Of a DNA stretch of 64,000 nt, positions 47,578-56,623 are shown in pieces (within the stretch, counting starts at the first letter, position 1; each line of letters begins with the position of its first letter). A model generated the notes under the pieces. The model was not told the DNA's origin. It ran no database searches and was given only the letters and a program-made list of their open reading frames with translations. Location of the stretch: contig CAZEPJ010000013.1 of assembly GCA_964514105.1 (NCBI GenBank), forward strand, positions 1 to 64,000, written 5' to 3'. The position numbers and the translations under genes were made by a program. This stretch comes from CAZEPJ01 sp964514105. GTDB lineage: Bacteria; Desulfobacterota; Desulfocorpusculales; Desulfocorpusculum.

Positions 47578-50556
47578 ATGTCTTCGGTGAACGGACCCAC
47601 GGCCTTCTTCTCGGGCCTTTCCAGCGGCATCGACTGGCGGGCCATGGTGGACCAGCTCATGGCCGTGGACCATCGGGGCGTGGACCTGCTGTCGGCCAGG
47701 AAGAGCCAATACGACCAGCGCCTGTCGGCCTGGCAGGAGATCCGCACCAAGCTCCTGGGGCTGCGCACCGCCTCCGAGGCCCTGCGCAGCCGGGACGGCC
47801 TGGGGCTCTTCTCGGCCCGCCTGTACGGCAACGGCCCAACGGCCCCGGAGAGGCTGGTGTCGGCCTCCGTCGGCGCCGGCGCCTCGGAGGCTACCCACAC
47901 CATCCGGGTGCTCCAGCGCGCCCAGGCCCAGAAGCTCTCGTCGGCGGCCTTCGGGAGCGACGCCTCGGCCCTGGGGCTGTCGGGGACCTTCCTGGTCAAC
48001 GGGCAGGCTGTTTCCGTGGAGGCATCGGACTGCCTGGCGGCCCTGGGGCGGAAGATCAACTCCCTCAATGCCGGGCAGACCCCCACCGGGGTCTCGGCGT
48101 CGGTGGTGCGCTACGGGGAGACGGATTACCGGCTTCTGCTCACCAGCACCCGGGAAGGGGCGATGGGGATGTCCCTGCGCAACGCCGGCACCACCGATGT
48201 GCTGAGCGTCGTGGGGTGGACCGACGGGTCCGTTTCCCTCAGGGACCCCCTTCAGGGGGGCGCCCGCAGCGAGGCCCTGGCCACGGCCTCGGTGGCCGTG
48301 GGCGCGGCCCTGGGCCTGGCCCAGGCCCAAAACGGCACCGTCCTCATCGACGGGGTCGCCGTCAGCGTGGACCTGGCGGCGGACTCCCTCACGGACATCC
48401 GCGACAAGATCAACGCCGCCGGCAAGGAGGCCGCCATCCTCACGGAGACCTCCGGCGGCGAGACGCGCTACCGCCTCTTCATCGAGGGCCTGGATTTCAC
48501 CGATGAGAACAACGTGCTGGAGACCCTGGGGGTGGTGGCCCGGGGGCACGGCGACCTCATGGGGACCGTGGGGAGCGCGGCCAACACCCGGGGCGGGGTC
48601 GCCGTCACGGCCGACACCCGGATCCGCGACCTGGACGGATACATGGACTATGGGGCCGGTGATACGGTCACCATCTCCGGGACCGATCATGGCGGGAGCG
48701 TCGTGGGCCCGGCGACCCTCATCCTGGGCGACGAGACCACCGTGGGGGATCTGCTGGCGCAGATCGAGGCCACCCTGGGCAGCGTGCGGGCATCGGTCAC
48801 GCGCGACGGCCGGATCCAGGTGGAGGACCTCCAGGCGGGCTCCAGCCTCCTCTCACTGGAGCTCACACCCAGCAGCGCCCGCGTCTCCTTCGGGACCTTC
48901 GACCCGCCCGCCGCCCTGCGCAAGCGGGAGGTCCAGGCCGGCCTGGATGCCCGGGTGGAAGTGGACGGGGTGGCCGTAACCCGAAGCAGCAACCGCATCG
49001 AGGACCTCATCGAGGGGGTGACTCTGGATCTGCTGGGTCAGGACAGCGCCAGCACCGTGACGCTCCAGGTGGCCCGGGATGTGGAGGGGGTCCGGGGCAA
49101 GGTCCAGGCCTTCGTGGACGCGTACAACGAGGTCATGGACTGGATCGCCAAGCAGTTCACCTACGATGCCCAGAGCGCCAAGGGCGGGGGGCCGCTATTC
49201 GCCGACTCCACCCTGCGGATCATCCGCTCCCGCATCCAGTCGCTGGTCATCAACCCGGTCTGGGGGGCGCCCGAGGGCATGGGGACCCTGGCCATGGCGG
49301 GGATCCGCCTCAACGCCCAGAACCGCCTCACCGTGAACTCCACGGTCCTGGACGAGTGCCTCAGGACCCGATTCTCGGACGTGGAAGGGCTGCTCTCGGC
49401 CCGGGGGACGGCCGAGGACGGGCTCCTGGCGTACCTGGGGCACACCCGGGCGACCCGGGCCGGGTCGTACGCCGTGGAGATCACCCATGCCGCGCGCCAG
49501 GCCGCACTGACCGGGGGGGCCGACCTGGCGGGCGGCCTGCCCCAGGGAGAGGAGCTGCGCATCACGGACAGCGCCACCGGGCGCCAGGCCTCGGTCTCCC
49601 TCGAGGCCGGGTGGGGCCTGGAGACCATCCTCTCGGCCATCAACAGCGAGCTTGCCTCCAACCGGAGCCAGGAACTGCAGGGGGCCAATGCCACGGGCCT
49701 CTCGGCGAGCACGTCCTGGGCCCAGGTGGCCGGCGCCGAGGACGGCGACGTCATCACCTTCAGCGGCACGGATCATGGGGGCCGGGCTGTGCAGGGTTCG
49801 TACCAGGTGAGCGCGGACCAGACCCTGGCCAGCCTCCTGGGGGTCATCGAGCAGGCCTACGGCAACGGGGTCACGGCCAGCCTGGACGCCTCGGGCCGGC
49901 TGATCGTCACGGACCGGACGGCCGGCGACAGCCAACTGAGCCTATCGGTGGACAGCGCGGCCGTCCCCGGGCTGGACTTGGGCGCCATGGCCGTGGCCTC
50001 CGAGGGAAGGTACGCCCTGCCCATCACGGCCATGGCCGAAGGGAACCGCCTCAAGCTGGTCCACCAGGTCTACGGGGGCGCCCAGGGAATCACCGCCGTG
50101 GAGATCGGCGGCACCGCCCTGGGCATGGGCGATGCGGCAACGGAGACAGGGGGCCTGGACGTGGCCGGGACCATCAACGGCGTTGCGGCCACGGGCAAGG
50201 GGCGGATCCTTTCCCTGGAACAGGAGGGGGACAGCGCCAGCGGGCTGAGGCTCCGGTACGACGGCAGCTCGCCCACGTCCACCCGGTTCACCCTGACCAT
50301 CGGTGTGGCCGAGGGGTTCTGGAGGGAACTGGACGCGTTGACGGACCCCGTGGGGGGCACCATCTATCATCGCACCGGCGCCCTGGAGAGGACCATCGCC
50401 GATATCAAGGGGGACATGGCGGACATGGAGGGACGCCTGGAGGTGAGGCGGCAGCGCCTCATCCGCCAGTTCACGGCCATGGAGAAGACCCTCAGTGCGC
50501 TGCAGGCGCAGATGAGCTGGCTCACGGGCCAGATCAACAGCCTCTCCCAGGGCTGA
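47578..50556 (+). CDS. fliD: Oversized filament cap protein FliD
   Basis: At 992 residues this is well above the usual 450-700. The N-terminus is FliD (FFSGLSSGIDWRAMVDQLMAVDHRGVDLLSARKSQYDQRLSAWQEIRTKLLGLRTA), followed by hook-IN-like motifs (TVLIDGVAVSVDLAADSLTDIRDKINAA). The FliD C-terminal half is present (VRGKVQAFVDAYNEVMDWIAKQFTYD, FADSTLRIIRSRIQSLV), and it ends in a coiled coil (DMADMEGRLEVRRQRLIRQFTAMEKTLSALQAQMSWLTGQI). A unit starting ISGTDHGGSVVG near residue 365 recurs as FSGTDHGGRAVQG near 726, so domains have been duplicated. It caps the filament and folds flagellin. No frameshift is seen. Confidence 0.93.
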   Translation: MSSVNGPTAFFSGLSSGIDWRAMVDQLMAVDHRGVDLLSARKSQYDQRLSAWQEIRTKLLGLRTASEALRSRDGLGLFSARLYGNGPTAPERLVSASVGAGASEATHTIRVLQRAQAQKLSSAAFGSDASALGLSGTFLVNGQAVSVEASDCLAALGRKINSLNAGQTPTGVSASVVRYGETDYRLLLTSTREGAMGMSLRNAGTTDVLSVVGWTDGSVSLRDPLQGGARSEALATASVAVGAALGLAQAQNGTVLIDGVAVSVDLAADSLTDIRDKINAAGKEAAILTETSGGETRYRLFIEGLDFTDENNVLETLGVVARGHGDLMGTVGSAANTRGGVAVTADTRIRDLDGYMDYGAGDTVTISGTDHGGSVVGPATLILGDETTVGDLLAQIEATLGSVRASVTRDGRIQVEDLQAGSSLLSLELTPSSARVSFGTFDPPAALRKREVQAGLDARVEVDGVAVTRSSNRIEDLIEGVTLDLLGQDSASTVTLQVARDVEGVRGKVQAFVDAYNEVMDWIAKQFTYDAQSAKGGGPLFADSTLRIIRSRIQSLVINPVWGAPEGMGTLAMAGIRLNAQNRLTVNSTVLDECLRTRFSDVEGLLSARGTAEDGLLAYLGHTRATRAGSYAVEITHAARQAALTGGADLAGGLPQGEELRITDSATGRQASVSLEAGWGLETILSAINSELASNRSQELQGANATGLSASTSWAQVAGAEDGDVITFSGTDHGGRAVQGSYQVSADQTLASLLGVIEQAYGNGVTASLDASGRLIVTDRTAGDSQLSLSVDSAAVPGLDLGAMAVASEGRYALPITAMAEGNRLKLVHQVYGGAQGITAVEIGGTALGMGDAATETGGLDVAGTINGVAATGKGRILSLEQEGDSASGLRLRYDGSSPTSTRFTLTIGVAEGFWRELDALTDPVGGTIYHRTGALERTIADIKGDMADMEGRLEVRRQRLIRQFTAMEKTLSALQAQMSWLTGQINSLSQG

Positions 50557-50583
50557 ACCATCTCAGGAACGGGGGATCCGTTG

Positions 50584-51024
50584 ATGCAAGCGTATGGGGC
50601 ACTGGTCCAGAGGTATCACCGCACCGAGGTCGAGACGTCGGACCCCCTGCGGCTCGTCCTGCTGGCCTATGACGGCCTTCTGTCCAGCCTCCGGAAGGCC
50701 CTGGAGCACCAGGTCGCGGGAGAATTCGAGGCCAAAGCCCGGGAGGTACAGCGCGCTTTGGACCTGATCAACGAACTGTGGTCCTCCCTGGACATGGAGC
50801 GCGGGGGGCCCATCGCCCGGAACCTGGCGGCCATTTACGGATACGCCAGCAAGGAGATCCTCCTGGCCGACGCCCGCAAGGATGCGGCGGCCATGGAGGC
50901 CGTCCACGGGCTCCTGCACAGCCTGCGAGAGGCGTGGGCTATGGTGAAGCGGTCGTCTGCCGCGCCCGTTGTCTCCCCCGACCCTCCCGGGCGGCCGGTG
51001 GGGGCCGAGGCCGTGGGGATCTGA
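50584..51024 (+). CDS. fliS: Flagellin chaperone FliS
   Basis: This 146-residue helical protein has YHRTEVETSDPLRLVLLAYDGLLSSLRKALEHQ and LINELWSSLDMERGGPIARNLAAIYGYASKEILLADARKDAAAMEAVHGLL, typical of FliS. It binds the flagellin C-terminus to prevent premature assembly. ATG 50584 is preceded by GGGGGA; TTG 50581 is possible. Confidence 0.93.
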   Translation: MQAYGALVQRYHRTEVETSDPLRLVLLAYDGLLSSLRKALEHQVAGEFEAKAREVQRALDLINELWSSLDMERGGPIARNLAAIYGYASKEILLADARKDAAAMEAVHGLLHSLREAWAMVKRSSAAPVVSPDPPGRPVGAEAVGI

Positions 51025-51034
51025 GGGGTCTTGC

Positions 51035-51454
51035 ATGGGCAACGAGCGCCACGGTGCACCTCGCGCCATGGGGACGGAGGACCCCCAGGGGATATGGGAC
51101 GTGCTGGGGCGGTACCGGGCCCTGGGGGCCGGGATCGTCCAGGCCGTCCAGGGGGGTCAATGGGAGGCGGCCTGGGAGCTCACCCAGCAGCGGGGCGACC
51201 TGTGCCGCACCGCGCAACGGCGTCTGGGGCACTGGGACGGCCAGGGATCCCCGGGTCCGGGGGCGGCCCTCGACCCGGGGGTGCGGGCCCTGCTCCAAGA
51301 TGCCCTCCATGGGGACCGCCTGGCCGAGGCGGGATTGCGCGAGGCCATGGAGCTGGTCGCAAGGGAGCTCGGAGCCATCGGGCGGGCCGCGTCGGCCGCG
51401 GGGCTCCTGCAGGGCCCCCCCCCCCGGGCCCGGTTTCTCGACACGGCGGGCTAG
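51035..51454 (+). CDS. FliT-like small helical protein
   Basis: This 139-residue protein starts 10 nt after fliS and is mostly helical (IWDVLGRYRALGAGIVQAVQGGQWEAAWELTQQRGDLCRTAQRRL, then LRDAMELVARELGAIGRAASAAG-like helices). Sequence similarity to FliT is not obvious to me; the call rests on the place after fliS, the size and the helical pattern. FliT proteins chaperone FliD. Confidence 0.6.
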   Translation: MGNERHGAPRAMGTEDPQGIWDVLGRYRALGAGIVQAVQGGQWEAAWELTQQRGDLCRTAQRRLGHWDGQGSPGPGAALDPGVRALLQDALHGDRLAEAGLREAMELVARELGAIGRAASAAGLLQGPPPRARFLDTAG

Positions 51455-51467
51455 GGGGACTCGGGGC

Positions 51468-51494
51468 TAAAGTTTCCCCCCGTTTTGCCGATAG
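51468..51494 (+). promoter_or_regulatory. FliA promoter for the DVU0524-like/c-di-GMP operon
   Basis: TAAAGTTT-N11-GCCGATAG is the best sigma28 match in the window (15 of 16, exact spacing). It lies 13 nt after the FliT-like stop and 45 nt before the next start, placing three signalling genes under late flagellar control. Confidence 0.92.
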
Positions 51495-51539
51495 AGCAGG
51501 TGAGGAGACGGTCCGTCCCCCGGGGGACGCCGGAGAGAC

Positions 51540-51830
51540 ATGAGCATCACCATCCAACAGATCCAGAGCCTGCTCAACACGTACCATCGCCAGCAGGTCC
51601 AGTCCAGGCTGTCCGAGGCCAGGCTTCGGTACGCCGGCGGCGTGCCCCAACGGGCCGAGGACGAGGTCCTGATCTCGGCAGAGGCCAAGCGCCTCCAGAT
51701 CTACCAGAAGACGGCCGAGGAGGTCGTCAGGCGCATGTGGCGCTCCCAGCAGGAAGAGGCCGCGGCAGAGGGGATGACCCGGGGGGAGCAGGGCCCTGTC
51801 CCGGCGACGGATCCCACTGTGGAAGCATGA
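51540..51830 (+). CDS. DVU0524-family FlgM-associated protein
   Basis: This 96-residue protein opens MSITIQQIQSLLNTYHRQQV and contains EDEVLISAEAKRLQIYQKTAEEVVRRMW. The ISAEA segment resembles FlgM, and the whole fits the DVU0524 family known next to flgM in Desulfovibrio. The family's mechanism is not established. A strong FliA promoter precedes it, and its stop overlaps the response regulator start. Confidence 0.75.
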   Translation: MSITIQQIQSLLNTYHRQQVQSRLSEARLRYAGGVPQRAEDEVLISAEAKRLQIYQKTAEEVVRRMWRSQQEEAAAEGMTRGEQGPVPATDPTVEA

Positions 51831-52516
51831 ACCGGACCGAGCCCACCCGGATGCTCATCGCCGACGACGAGCGGGGGTTTCTCAACGCCCTGGCCGCCTA
51901 CCTGTCCCGCGGAAACCGGGACATCCGCCTGGCCAACGACGGAACCGAGGCCCTGGCCCTTCTGGACGATGGCCCCCCCGCCGAGGTCGTCATCACCGAT
52001 CTGATGATGCCCGGGGTGGACGGCATGGGGGTGCTCCGGCACGCCCTGCAGCGCAGCCCGGGGACCCTGGTCATCGTGATGACGGGATACGGCTCCATCA
52101 CCACCGCCGTGGCCGCCATCGGGCAGGGGGCCTTCGACTACAAGACCAAGCCTTTTCTCCTGGAGGAGATGGGTTTTTCCGTGCGGCGGGCCGAGGCGCA
52201 CCTTCAGCTGATTCGGGAGCGGGATCGTCTGGCCGGGCGGGTGTCGGATCTGGAAAGAGCCCTGGCGGCCCGGAGCCCGGGGACTCAGGCCGGCGGGGGG
52301 CGCGCCGCCAGGCAGCCAAGGGCCCCCCTGGAAATCCTGGAAGGCCAGTTGAGCCCCCGCGAGGCCTTCGTTTCCTACCGGCACTGGGAGACCGCCCCCC
52401 CGGGGGCGGAGGGACTGGCGATCCTGGAGGTCCTGCGCCGTCGCGGCATCATCTCGGACGACCAGCACAAGCTTCTCCACGCCCAGTTCTCCAAGGGGCG
52501 CGCGGTGGTGTCGTGA
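51827..52516 (+). CDS. Response regulator with C-terminal helical module
   Basis: This 229-residue protein has a receiver (7-125) with the acidic pocket ADDE, phosphoacceptor Asp58 in VVITDLMMPGVDG and Lys in YKTKPF. Then come a coil (about 128-150) and a C-terminal SHOCT-like helix pair (GLAILEVLRRRGIISDDQHKLLHAQF). There is no DNA-binding or enzymatic domain. It lies between a FlgM-associated protein and an HD-GYP regulator, all under one FliA promoter, so it probably works by protein contact. Confidence 0.85.
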   Translation: MNRTEPTRMLIADDERGFLNALAAYLSRGNRDIRLANDGTEALALLDDGPPAEVVITDLMMPGVDGMGVLRHALQRSPGTLVIVMTGYGSITTAVAAIGQGAFDYKTKPFLLEEMGFSVRRAEAHLQLIRERDRLAGRVSDLERALAARSPGTQAGGGRAARQPRAPLEILEGQLSPREAFVSYRHWETAPPGAEGLAILEVLRRRGIISDDQHKLLHAQFSKGRAVVS

Positions 52517-52529
52517 GGGGGATGCGTCC

Positions 52530-54155
52530 ATGGTAGGGGAGGCCAAATCCCCCCCCCGCGTGCTCATCGTGGATGATGAGGAGGGGGTGCGCAAGGTCCT
52601 GGCCCAGATGATCCACCTGGCCACGGGGGCCGAGGTAGGGGAGGCGGCCGACGGGCAGGATGCCGTGCTTCAGTTCGCCCAGAAGCGGCCCGACGTGGTC
52701 ATCACCGATATCCGAATGCCTGGCATCGACGGCGTGTCCCTCCTGAGGCGGCTCAAGGAGGGGGAGGCCGCCGTCCCGGTGATCCTCATCACGGGCTATC
52801 CCACCGTGGACGTGGCCATCCAGGCCATGAAGGACGGCGCTTCGGACTTTCTCACCAAGCCATTCAGCCTGGAGCAGGTCCGGGTGGTCCTGGAGAAGGC
52901 GCTCCGGGAGAGGCGGCTCTTGCTGGACAACGAGGGCCTGCGCCAGGAGGTCCTCCACAAACGGGCCATCGAGAAGCTCAACGAGGAACTCCACCGCAAG
53001 GTGGAGGAGATGCGGGCCCTGTGCTCGCTGGGAGAGACCATCGCGTCCTCCCCCCTGAATCGAAAGGCCATCCTGCTGGCCACCATCGACGAGGCCAGGC
53101 GGGCGACGCGCTCCCGCCATGTGGCCTTCCTGGAGGCCACCGAGCAGTCGGGTCGGCTTCGCGTGCTGGTCCAGAGCCCCAACGGCGCCCCGGCCCCCCT
53201 CCGCTCCCAGGACGCCTCGCCGCTCCTCGCCCGGGCCCTGCAGAGCAAGGCCCCCGTCGTGGAGCGCGGTCCGTGGAGACCCAGCGATCCGTCCTGTGCC
53301 GGCGGCCAGGGCGACGGGTGCCAGATGGCCGTTCCCATCCTGATCAAGGGGCAGGTCATGGGGCTGATCCACGCCTCCGGGAGGCAGGGGGACGGCTACG
53401 ATCAGCACGACCTGCTGCTGGTCACGGAACTGGCCAAACGGGCCGCGCTGGGGCTGGAGAACAAGTTCCTGTACGAGAGCATCTACGATGTGCTCATGTC
53501 CACCCTGCGGTCTCTGGTGTCGACCATCGAGGCCCGGGATCCCTACACCCGCCAGCACTCCCAGAGGGTCACGGACTTCTCCGTGTGCATTGCCCAGGAG
53601 CTGGCCTGCACCGAGGAGCAGATCGACACGGTGCGAGTGGCCGGGTACCTGCACGACCTGGGCAAACTGGGAGTCAAGGACTCGGTGCTGCTCAAGGCCG
53701 GCCCCCTCACCGACGAGGAACTGGACCAGATCAAGGCCCATCCCCTCATCGGAGAGCAGATCATCGCGCCCATCGGCTTTCTCCCCGACGAACGGGCGCT
53801 CATCCGGCACCACCACGAGCGGTGGGATGGCAAGGGCTATCCCGATGCCATTGCGGGCGAGGAGATCCCCCTGCTGGCGCGCATCATCGCCGTGGCCGAC
53901 GCCTTCGATGCCATGACCTCGGACCGTCCCTACCGGCCCGCCAAGTCGTTCGAAGCGGGCATTGCGGAGATCCTTCGATGCGAGGGGACCCAGTTCGATC
54001 CCCAGGTGGTTCGGGCCTTTCGGTCGGCCATGCCGCGCTGGATCGTCCAGAGGCGCTCCGGGGAAGTGGGGGAGGGGAGCGGCGCGCCCCCGCCCATGTT
54101 CCTCGCGCGCGAAGCCCTCGCGCCTGGGGCGCCGGAGGAGGCGGGGAGGCCATGA
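52530..54155 (+). CDS. REC-GAF-HD-GYP c-di-GMP phosphodiesterase
   Basis: This 541-residue protein has a receiver with Asp60 (VVITDIRMPGID), a coiled linker, a GAF domain (about 175-325, with PSDPSCAGGQGDGCQMAVPI) and an HD-GYP domain (about 340-500). The metal residues are kept (VAGYLHDLGKLGVKD), and HHHERWDGKGYPDAIAGEEIPLLARI holds the GYP motif. It should hydrolyse c-di-GMP, favouring motility. The C-terminal tail is Pro/Ala-rich. It overlaps the PilZ gene by 4 bp. Confidence 0.93.
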   Translation: MVGEAKSPPRVLIVDDEEGVRKVLAQMIHLATGAEVGEAADGQDAVLQFAQKRPDVVITDIRMPGIDGVSLLRRLKEGEAAVPVILITGYPTVDVAIQAMKDGASDFLTKPFSLEQVRVVLEKALRERRLLLDNEGLRQEVLHKRAIEKLNEELHRKVEEMRALCSLGETIASSPLNRKAILLATIDEARRATRSRHVAFLEATEQSGRLRVLVQSPNGAPAPLRSQDASPLLARALQSKAPVVERGPWRPSDPSCAGGQGDGCQMAVPILIKGQVMGLIHASGRQGDGYDQHDLLLVTELAKRAALGLENKFLYESIYDVLMSTLRSLVSTIEARDPYTRQHSQRVTDFSVCIAQELACTEEQIDTVRVAGYLHDLGKLGVKDSVLLKAGPLTDEELDQIKAHPLIGEQIIAPIGFLPDERALIRHHHERWDGKGYPDAIAGEEIPLLARIIAVADAFDAMTSDRPYRPAKSFEAGIAEILRCEGTQFDPQVVRAFRSAMPRWIVQRRSGEVGEGSGAPPPMFLAREALAPGAPEEAGRP

Positions 54156-54733
54156 ACCGGATCGAGGAGAGGCGGGAATTCTTCCGGGTGGAAGGCGACG
54201 TGCTCCTGTCCTATCACCGCATCGGGGAGGAGGTCGACCAGGACACCGTTGGGACAAAGAGCCCGGTGCCGGTGGGGGATCGAGGGGCCAAGGCCCATGC
54301 CGGGCCCGCGGATGTCCCGGCTCTGGGGGGGCCGTGCCCATGTTGTGTGGGCCTCCGCATGGACCGCATGGAGGCCCGGCTGGAGGCCATCCTCTCCATC
54401 CTCTCCCGACCCCCCTTCCGGGAAGAGGCCGACCTCGCGCCCTGCGTCGTGGATATCAGCGGCTCGGGGATGCGCTTTCCCACCAGGGAGCGCTTCCAGG
54501 TGGGCGAGCGTCTGCGCGTGGCCCTCCTGTTGCCCCTCTCCCCCCGCCAGGTCATGCGCATTGCCGGGGTCGTGGTCCACGTCTCGCCGGCGGCCGAAGA
54601 GTGCGGCTCCCAGGCCCCCTTTCGCACAGCCATCCGATTCGACGGCATCGAGGAGCCGGATCGCGAGAGGATCATCCGCTACACGCTCCAGCGGCAGGCG
54701 GACCAGATCCGCAAGGCGAGGATGCAGCCCTAG
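54152..54733 (+). CDS. PilZ-domain c-di-GMP receptor
   Basis: This 193-residue protein has the PilZ ligand motifs far apart: RxxxR in ERREFFRVE (R8-R12) and DISGSG at 101-106 (DISGSGMRFPTRERFQVGERLRVALLLP). Between them is an insertion of about 80 residues with a cysteine cluster C-P-C-C (62-65) and a helix (RMEARLEAILSILSR). Paired with an HD-GYP enzyme, it is likely the output that senses c-di-GMP and acts on the motor or export. Confidence 0.88.
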   Translation: MNRIEERREFFRVEGDVLLSYHRIGEEVDQDTVGTKSPVPVGDRGAKAHAGPADVPALGGPCPCCVGLRMDRMEARLEAILSILSRPPFREEADLAPCVVDISGSGMRFPTRERFQVGERLRVALLLPLSPRQVMRIAGVVVHVSPAAEECGSQAPFRTAIRFDGIEEPDRERIIRYTLQRQADQIRKARMQP

Positions 54734-54807
54734 CCTCGAGGCCCGCACGTTTCATCCCACTCCGCCCGGCCGCAACGGGGTCATCCCATCGGCCCGGGGG
54801 GTGCGGG

Positions 54808-56511
54808 TCATCCCTGCACGGCCCCCAGGAGCCAGCGGTGAAGCGCGTTGCCGTGGGGTGCGCCGCGAAGCACCCGGATGCCGTCCCTCGCCAGAGAGGG
54901 GGACAGGGCGGTGTCATGGGAAGCCAGGAGAAGAATCGGTCCTGGGGCCCGGCTGCTGAGCTGTTGCACGAATCGCTCCAGCGTCTCTTCCCTGGCGTGA
55001 ACCGCTCGCAGATCCAGGATCTTGGCCCGGTGCGGGATCTTGCCCGCCAGCTCCAGGAGGGGATCGCCCCACACCGAGGCGTGGGCCTTATGGCCCCAGG
55101 CCCGCAACAGGGTTTCCAAAGAGGGCGTCTGCTTGCCCTTGGGAGCCACGACCCACACCGGGACGGATGGGAGGTCCTGTGGGACAGGCGCCGCCTCCGG
55201 CTCGGCCGCCTCGGCCGGAGGGGCCTCCCGGAAAGAGGGCACGAGGCTGGCCCTCCAGTGATCGACCTCGAGCCGGGTCTGCCCGAGGATCTCCTCCAGC
55301 CGCCCCTCCTCCAGACCCAGGGCCTCCCGGGCGGCCTGGGGGATGGACCGCAGCACGCTGTGTCCGCTTGACCCGAGGCCCATCCAACGAACGAGCAGAT
55401 TGGCCGCCAGGACCACGGCGCAGTGGGTCCGCTGCGGCCCCGGGGCCTCCGGCAGGGCATGGTGATGCTCGATGGCCACGCGATGCACGGGGGGGATGCC
55501 CCAGTGCTTGGCCAAAAGACCGCCCACCACGGTGTGGGGAAGGCCGATGACATCCCGCTCGGCATCCAGGGGAGAGATGCGCTCCTTGCGGGCCCTCTGC
55601 ATGGCCTCGCGCCACTGATCCCCCAGATAGGTGTCCAGAAGCAGCTTCCCCATGTCGTGGAGGAGGCCCCCGAGAAAGGCCTCGTCGGGCTGGATCCCTG
55701 GGACGTCCCTGGCAAGGCGCCGCGCGCAGATGCCGCAGGCCAGGCTGTGCTCCCAGAAGCGATCCCGATCCAGGTCCGGGGCCTCCATGTGGGCGTACGT
55801 CTCCATGAGCTTGAGGCCCAGGGTCACGTTCTTGACCTCCGAGAACCCCAGCAGGGCCACCGCATGCTGCACCGTGGTGACGGGGCTGGCGGGGGCGAAC
55901 ATGGCCGAGTTGACCAGTCGGAGCACCCGAGCGGCCAGGGACGGGTCCAAGGAGATGGCCCCGGCGATCTCCCTTGGCGAGGTCTCCTCCCGCTGAACCA
56001 GCGAGAGGACCTTCTCCACCACCAGCGGCAGGGCAGGCAGCTCATCGATGAAGGCAGTCAGTCCCCGGACGATCTCCTGATTGGGGTTCCCGCTCAACGT
56101 CTCCCGCAGCACGTCTCCGGCCTGGGGCGCCCGGCTTGCGGAATGGACGGCGGTGCGCAGGTGCTCGTTCAGGACCTCTCGGACCCCGGCCTCGCTGGTG
56201 GGCATGGGCGTCAGCTGGGCCGAGCAGCCGAGCCGCCAGGCGTCCCCCTTCCCGCCACCCTCGGGCCCGGTCAGGAGGACGACGCGGACCCATGGGTATC
56301 GCCGCTGGATGGACCTGAGCGTCTGAACATCCGAGGTCTGGGGCCTGGGGCTGTCGGCCAGCACCAGGGCCACCTCCCGGGTGTTGAGCAGGCGGTGGAC
56401 CTCGGATCGGGTCGAAGCCACCAGGAGCCGCGATGGGTCTCCTGCAGCCCGACGAAAGCGTTCACCCACGGCCTCCCGCTCGGTGATCAGCACGGCGCAA
56501 GGTCGGTTCAT
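54808..56511 (-). CDS. Receiver-like/HDOD signalling protein
   Basis: This 567-residue protein has an N-terminal receiver-like domain that lacks a convincing phosphoacceptor pocket (LVLADSPRPQTSD), an HDOD domain (about 150-345: LPALPLVVEKVLSLVQREETSPREIAGAISLDPSLAARVLRLVNSAMF, GGLLHDMGKLLLDTYL, IEHHHALPEA) and a C-terminal receiver-like stretch. HDOD proteins lack proven catalysis and act in signalling scaffolds. It converges on the PilZ gene with a 74-nt gap that shows no clear terminator. Confidence 0.82.
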   Translation of the reverse strand: MNRPCAVLITEREAVGERFRRAAGDPSRLLVASTRSEVHRLLNTREVALVLADSPRPQTSDVQTLRSIQRRYPWVRVVLLTGPEGGGKGDAWRLGCSAQLTPMPTSEAGVREVLNEHLRTAVHSASRAPQAGDVLRETLSGNPNQEIVRGLTAFIDELPALPLVVEKVLSLVQREETSPREIAGAISLDPSLAARVLRLVNSAMFAPASPVTTVQHAVALLGFSEVKNVTLGLKLMETYAHMEAPDLDRDRFWEHSLACGICARRLARDVPGIQPDEAFLGGLLHDMGKLLLDTYLGDQWREAMQRARKERISPLDAERDVIGLPHTVVGGLLAKHWGIPPVHRVAIEHHHALPEAPGPQRTHCAVVLAANLLVRWMGLGSSGHSVLRSIPQAAREALGLEEGRLEEILGQTRLEVDHWRASLVPSFREAPPAEAAEPEAAPVPQDLPSVPVWVVAPKGKQTPSLETLLRAWGHKAHASVWGDPLLELAGKIPHRAKILDLRAVHAREETLERFVQQLSSRAPGPILLLASHDTALSPSLARDGIRVLRGAPHGNALHRWLLGAVQG

Positions 56512-56623
56512 GAATCCTCACCTCGACGGGTCGTACCGGGGCGGGGCCCCGGGCGGAACTGGGGCGCCGGTGTCCGGCAATGCCGCCCTGCGCGCCCGCG
56601 GTCAATGGCCGGCGACGTGCTGT

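Noticed and set aside
49356..50672. 438-residue plus-strand frame inside fliD
   Set aside because: It is Gly/Arg/Pro-rich, overlaps fliD in another frame and has no domains.
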